From an uncultured Bacteroidia bacterium (GTDB taxonomy: Bacteria > Bacteroidota > Bacteroidia > Bacteroidales > UBA932), in contig CACZCQ010000005.1 in assembly GCA_902779765.1 (NCBI GenBank), positions 124,001-188,000 on the forward strand: DNA of 64,000 nt, written 5' to 3'. The notes below the pieces were generated by a model, which was not told the origin of the DNA, searched no databases, and saw nothing but the letters and a program-made list of their open reading frames with translations. Made by a program: the position numbers and the translations under genes. Shown here one piece after another: positions 62,694 through 64,000 of the stretch. Numbering within the stretch: the first letter of the stretch is position 1; the number at the start of each line of letters is the position of its first letter.

Positions 62694-62725
62694 AACTCGG
62701 GCGACCCAAAAGGGCCGCCCGAGTT
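62694..62725. terminator. Bidirectional hairpin between the two convergent adhesin ends
   Basis: AACTCGGGCG / CGCCCGAGTT arms with CCC-AAAA-GGG inside (single-base bulges). It can stop transcription from both sides. Confidence 0.65.
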
Positions 62726-62749
62726 ACATTATAGAAAGACTAATAGAGA

Positions 62750-64000
62750 CTATCTTCCATTATTCTTTGAGTCAACATATACAACCGAACCACTGCCCTT
62801 GAAGTCATTAGTAGCCTTACTCTCAGCGTGACGGATCTTTATATCTATATCCGTTTTCGGAATATTATTGAACTTGAACGGGTTGGTGATCAGCTGATCC
62901 GTCCGGGTCGGAGTGATTGCCTCCGGGGTATATGCCCAACTCCAAGGCTCCTCGACGACCTGATAGATGAAGTTCGGGTCGAGACCACGGACTTTCACCA
63001 TCGGTTCCTCCGTGTCAGACGTCTTCGTGATGAAGACAGTGGTGACAGGCTCCCACGCCGTCGATTCGGGATTCGCCTTAGGGATTCTTTCGATTCTGAA
63101 CTTGGCACTTTCGCCCTTCTTCAGCCCTTGCTTCAAGATATGGATGTTGGCCGGGAGGTCGACTTTCGGAGGATCATATTTGATAATCGGATCGAGGGTG
63201 CCGTCACCATCAAGGTCGGCATAGATGCCTGAACCGGGTTCATTCGAATCTGAATTAGGTCCGCCGACGGCCTCCGGGTCCATCTTGACCGGGATTTCGA
63301 TAAGGACCTTGAATCCGCGTGCTACCCCGTTCTCAAATCCGCAGAAGTTGCTGGCATAGTCAAAGCCCGTAACTTCGATCGTTTTATTATCACTTTTAAC
63401 GCTGATAGCAATCGCATTGTCGACGTCAAGTTCTTCATCTTCCCAGTCTATCGTACCATCAGGATTCTTGATAATTTTATGATACGTCGCAGTATTTCCG
63501 GGGGCTTTGATAGCGGTGCCAAACGTAAGGGCTCCTGCCGTTCCACCGGTGCAAGGCGCCGTATAAACCTTGATCTGGTTCGGATCGGCGCCATTCGGCA
63601 GCATGAAGTTCGCGGAAACGATATCCATCACGGCAACGGTGGAACCGCCAAGGTCAGCATCGGAGCCACCGGATTCGCTAGCGATGGTCTCGAAGATATC
63701 GTTCAGTCCCTGTGCCGAAGTAGATGCAAAGGAATAATTCTTACCGTCGGTGCTTCTTGAGCCGACAGTTCCTGCTATTGCATTCTGTGTTCCACTCTGT
63801 AAATATACTGCATGATTATAATTCCACGAATTAGCAAGGGTATTCCAGTTGTCTGAGTACCAGCCCATATTGTTGGCTCCTAGCCAATTTGAGGATGTCT
63901 TTCCAAGATAGACCTGCGCCTGAACGCCAGGGTTGGTGATGATGCTAACTGAATACACTTTCGAGGTAATCCCCTTTTCCTCATTTGCGAGGTTCTTAAT
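62750..64000 (-). CDS. VWA/Cna-B-like surface adhesin or fimbrial tip protein, C-terminal part (5' end outside window)
   Basis: The frame is open to the window edge (the GTG at 63958 is not the true start). The visible N-terminal part, NEEKGITSKVYSVSIITNPG and the following Trp/Asn-rich stretch, then DGKNYSFASTSAQGLNDIFE, looks like the end of a von Willebrand factor A domain. It is followed by a beta-rich region, a DLDGDGTLDP calcium-loop-like segment, and a terminal Cna-B/SpaA-like domain (FRIERIPK to WSWAYTPE, then HAESKATNDF). The layout recalls VWA-bearing fimbrial accessory proteins of Porphyromonas (Mfa5 type). The last about 125 residues are homologous to the cassette at 62161-62667 on the other strand. 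Confidence 0.75.
   Translation of the reverse strand: MKNLANEEKGITSKVYSVSIITNPGVQAQVYLGKTSSNWLGANNMGWYSDNWNTLANSWNYNHAVYLQSGTQNAIAGTVGSRSTDGKNYSFASTSAQGLNDIFETIASESGGSDADLGGSTVAVMDIVSANFMLPNGADPNQIKVYTAPCTGGTAGALTFGTAIKAPGNTATYHKIIKNPDGTIDWEDEELDVDNAIAISVKSDNKTIEVTGFDYASNFCGFENGVARGFKVLIEIPVKMDPEAVGGPNSDSNEPGSGIYADLDGDGTLDPIIKYDPPKVDLPANIHILKQGLKKGESAKFRIERIPKANPESTAWEPVTTVFITKTSDTEEPMVKVRGLDPNFIYQVVEEPWSWAYTPEAITPTRTDQLITNPFKFNNIPKTDIDIKIRHAESKATNDFKGSGSVVYVDSKNNGR

Overview
This window is chromosomal DNA from a member of the Bacteroidota, most likely order Bacteroidales. Supporting signs are: start-proximal TAnnTTTG (-7) promoter motifs before many genes; an ArgF'-type acylornithine carbamoyltransferase; an Rpb6-like RNA polymerase omega; the nadK-uppS-bamA-skp and trxB-bamD-omega-recN clusters; a BACON-domain lipoprotein; a GH92 mannosidase; and an IntDOT-like tyrosine recombinase. 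GC content looks moderately high (low to mid 50s by eye). I would not name a genus from this.

Layout. 1-1301: end of an NtrY-like histidine kinase and a LysE-family exporter. 1304-4021 (minus): tRNA-Arg(CCT), rpmF, a YceD/DUF177 gene and typA. 4080-13803 (minus): a near-complete arginine operon, read argR, GNAT acyltransferase, argG, argC, argD, argF', argB, argE, a phosphodiesterase lipoprotein, argH. 13928-20599 (plus): guaA, a second amidotransferase-less guaA paralogue, three exported proteins and a CE15-type esterase. 20596-26321 (minus): M49-like lipoprotein, DASS anion transporter and two tandem porin-like proteins. 26439-30693 (minus): gdhA and the two-subunit 2-oxoacid:ferredoxin oxidoreductase. 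30851-35689 (minus): nadK, uppS, bamA and skp (envelope biogenesis), with pdxJ divergent. 36551-40057 (plus): second Skp-like gene, glycosyltransferase, LysM protein. 40046-45992 (minus): CapA-like, phoH, trxB, bamD, omega, recN. 46064: tRNA-His. 46311-50161 (minus): gyrA and a TPR protein. 50324-52675 (plus): clpC. 55439-60517 (plus): GH92, an AI-2E-type permease, an esterase and a 2-hydroxyacid dehydrogenase.

Two accessory regions stand out. First, 52828-55160 holds a frameshifted RAYT-like (Y1/HUH) transposase between two arrays of the same 52-bp hairpin repeat in opposite orientation (about 6 and about 12.6 units), plus a 3 x 26-bp tandem repeat. The hairpin arms covary between two subtypes. 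Second, 60677-64000 holds a tyrosine recombinase, a cluster of inverted repeats, and two convergent, homologous adhesin C-termini. One is the end of a VWA/Cna-B-like surface protein that runs off the window; the other is a cassette with no visible start. This layout suggests DNA-inversion antigenic variation.

A smaller curiosity is argD, which carries an in-frame insertion of about 45 codons bounded by 21-22 bp inverted repeats. All statements rest on reading the sequence; no database search was possible.
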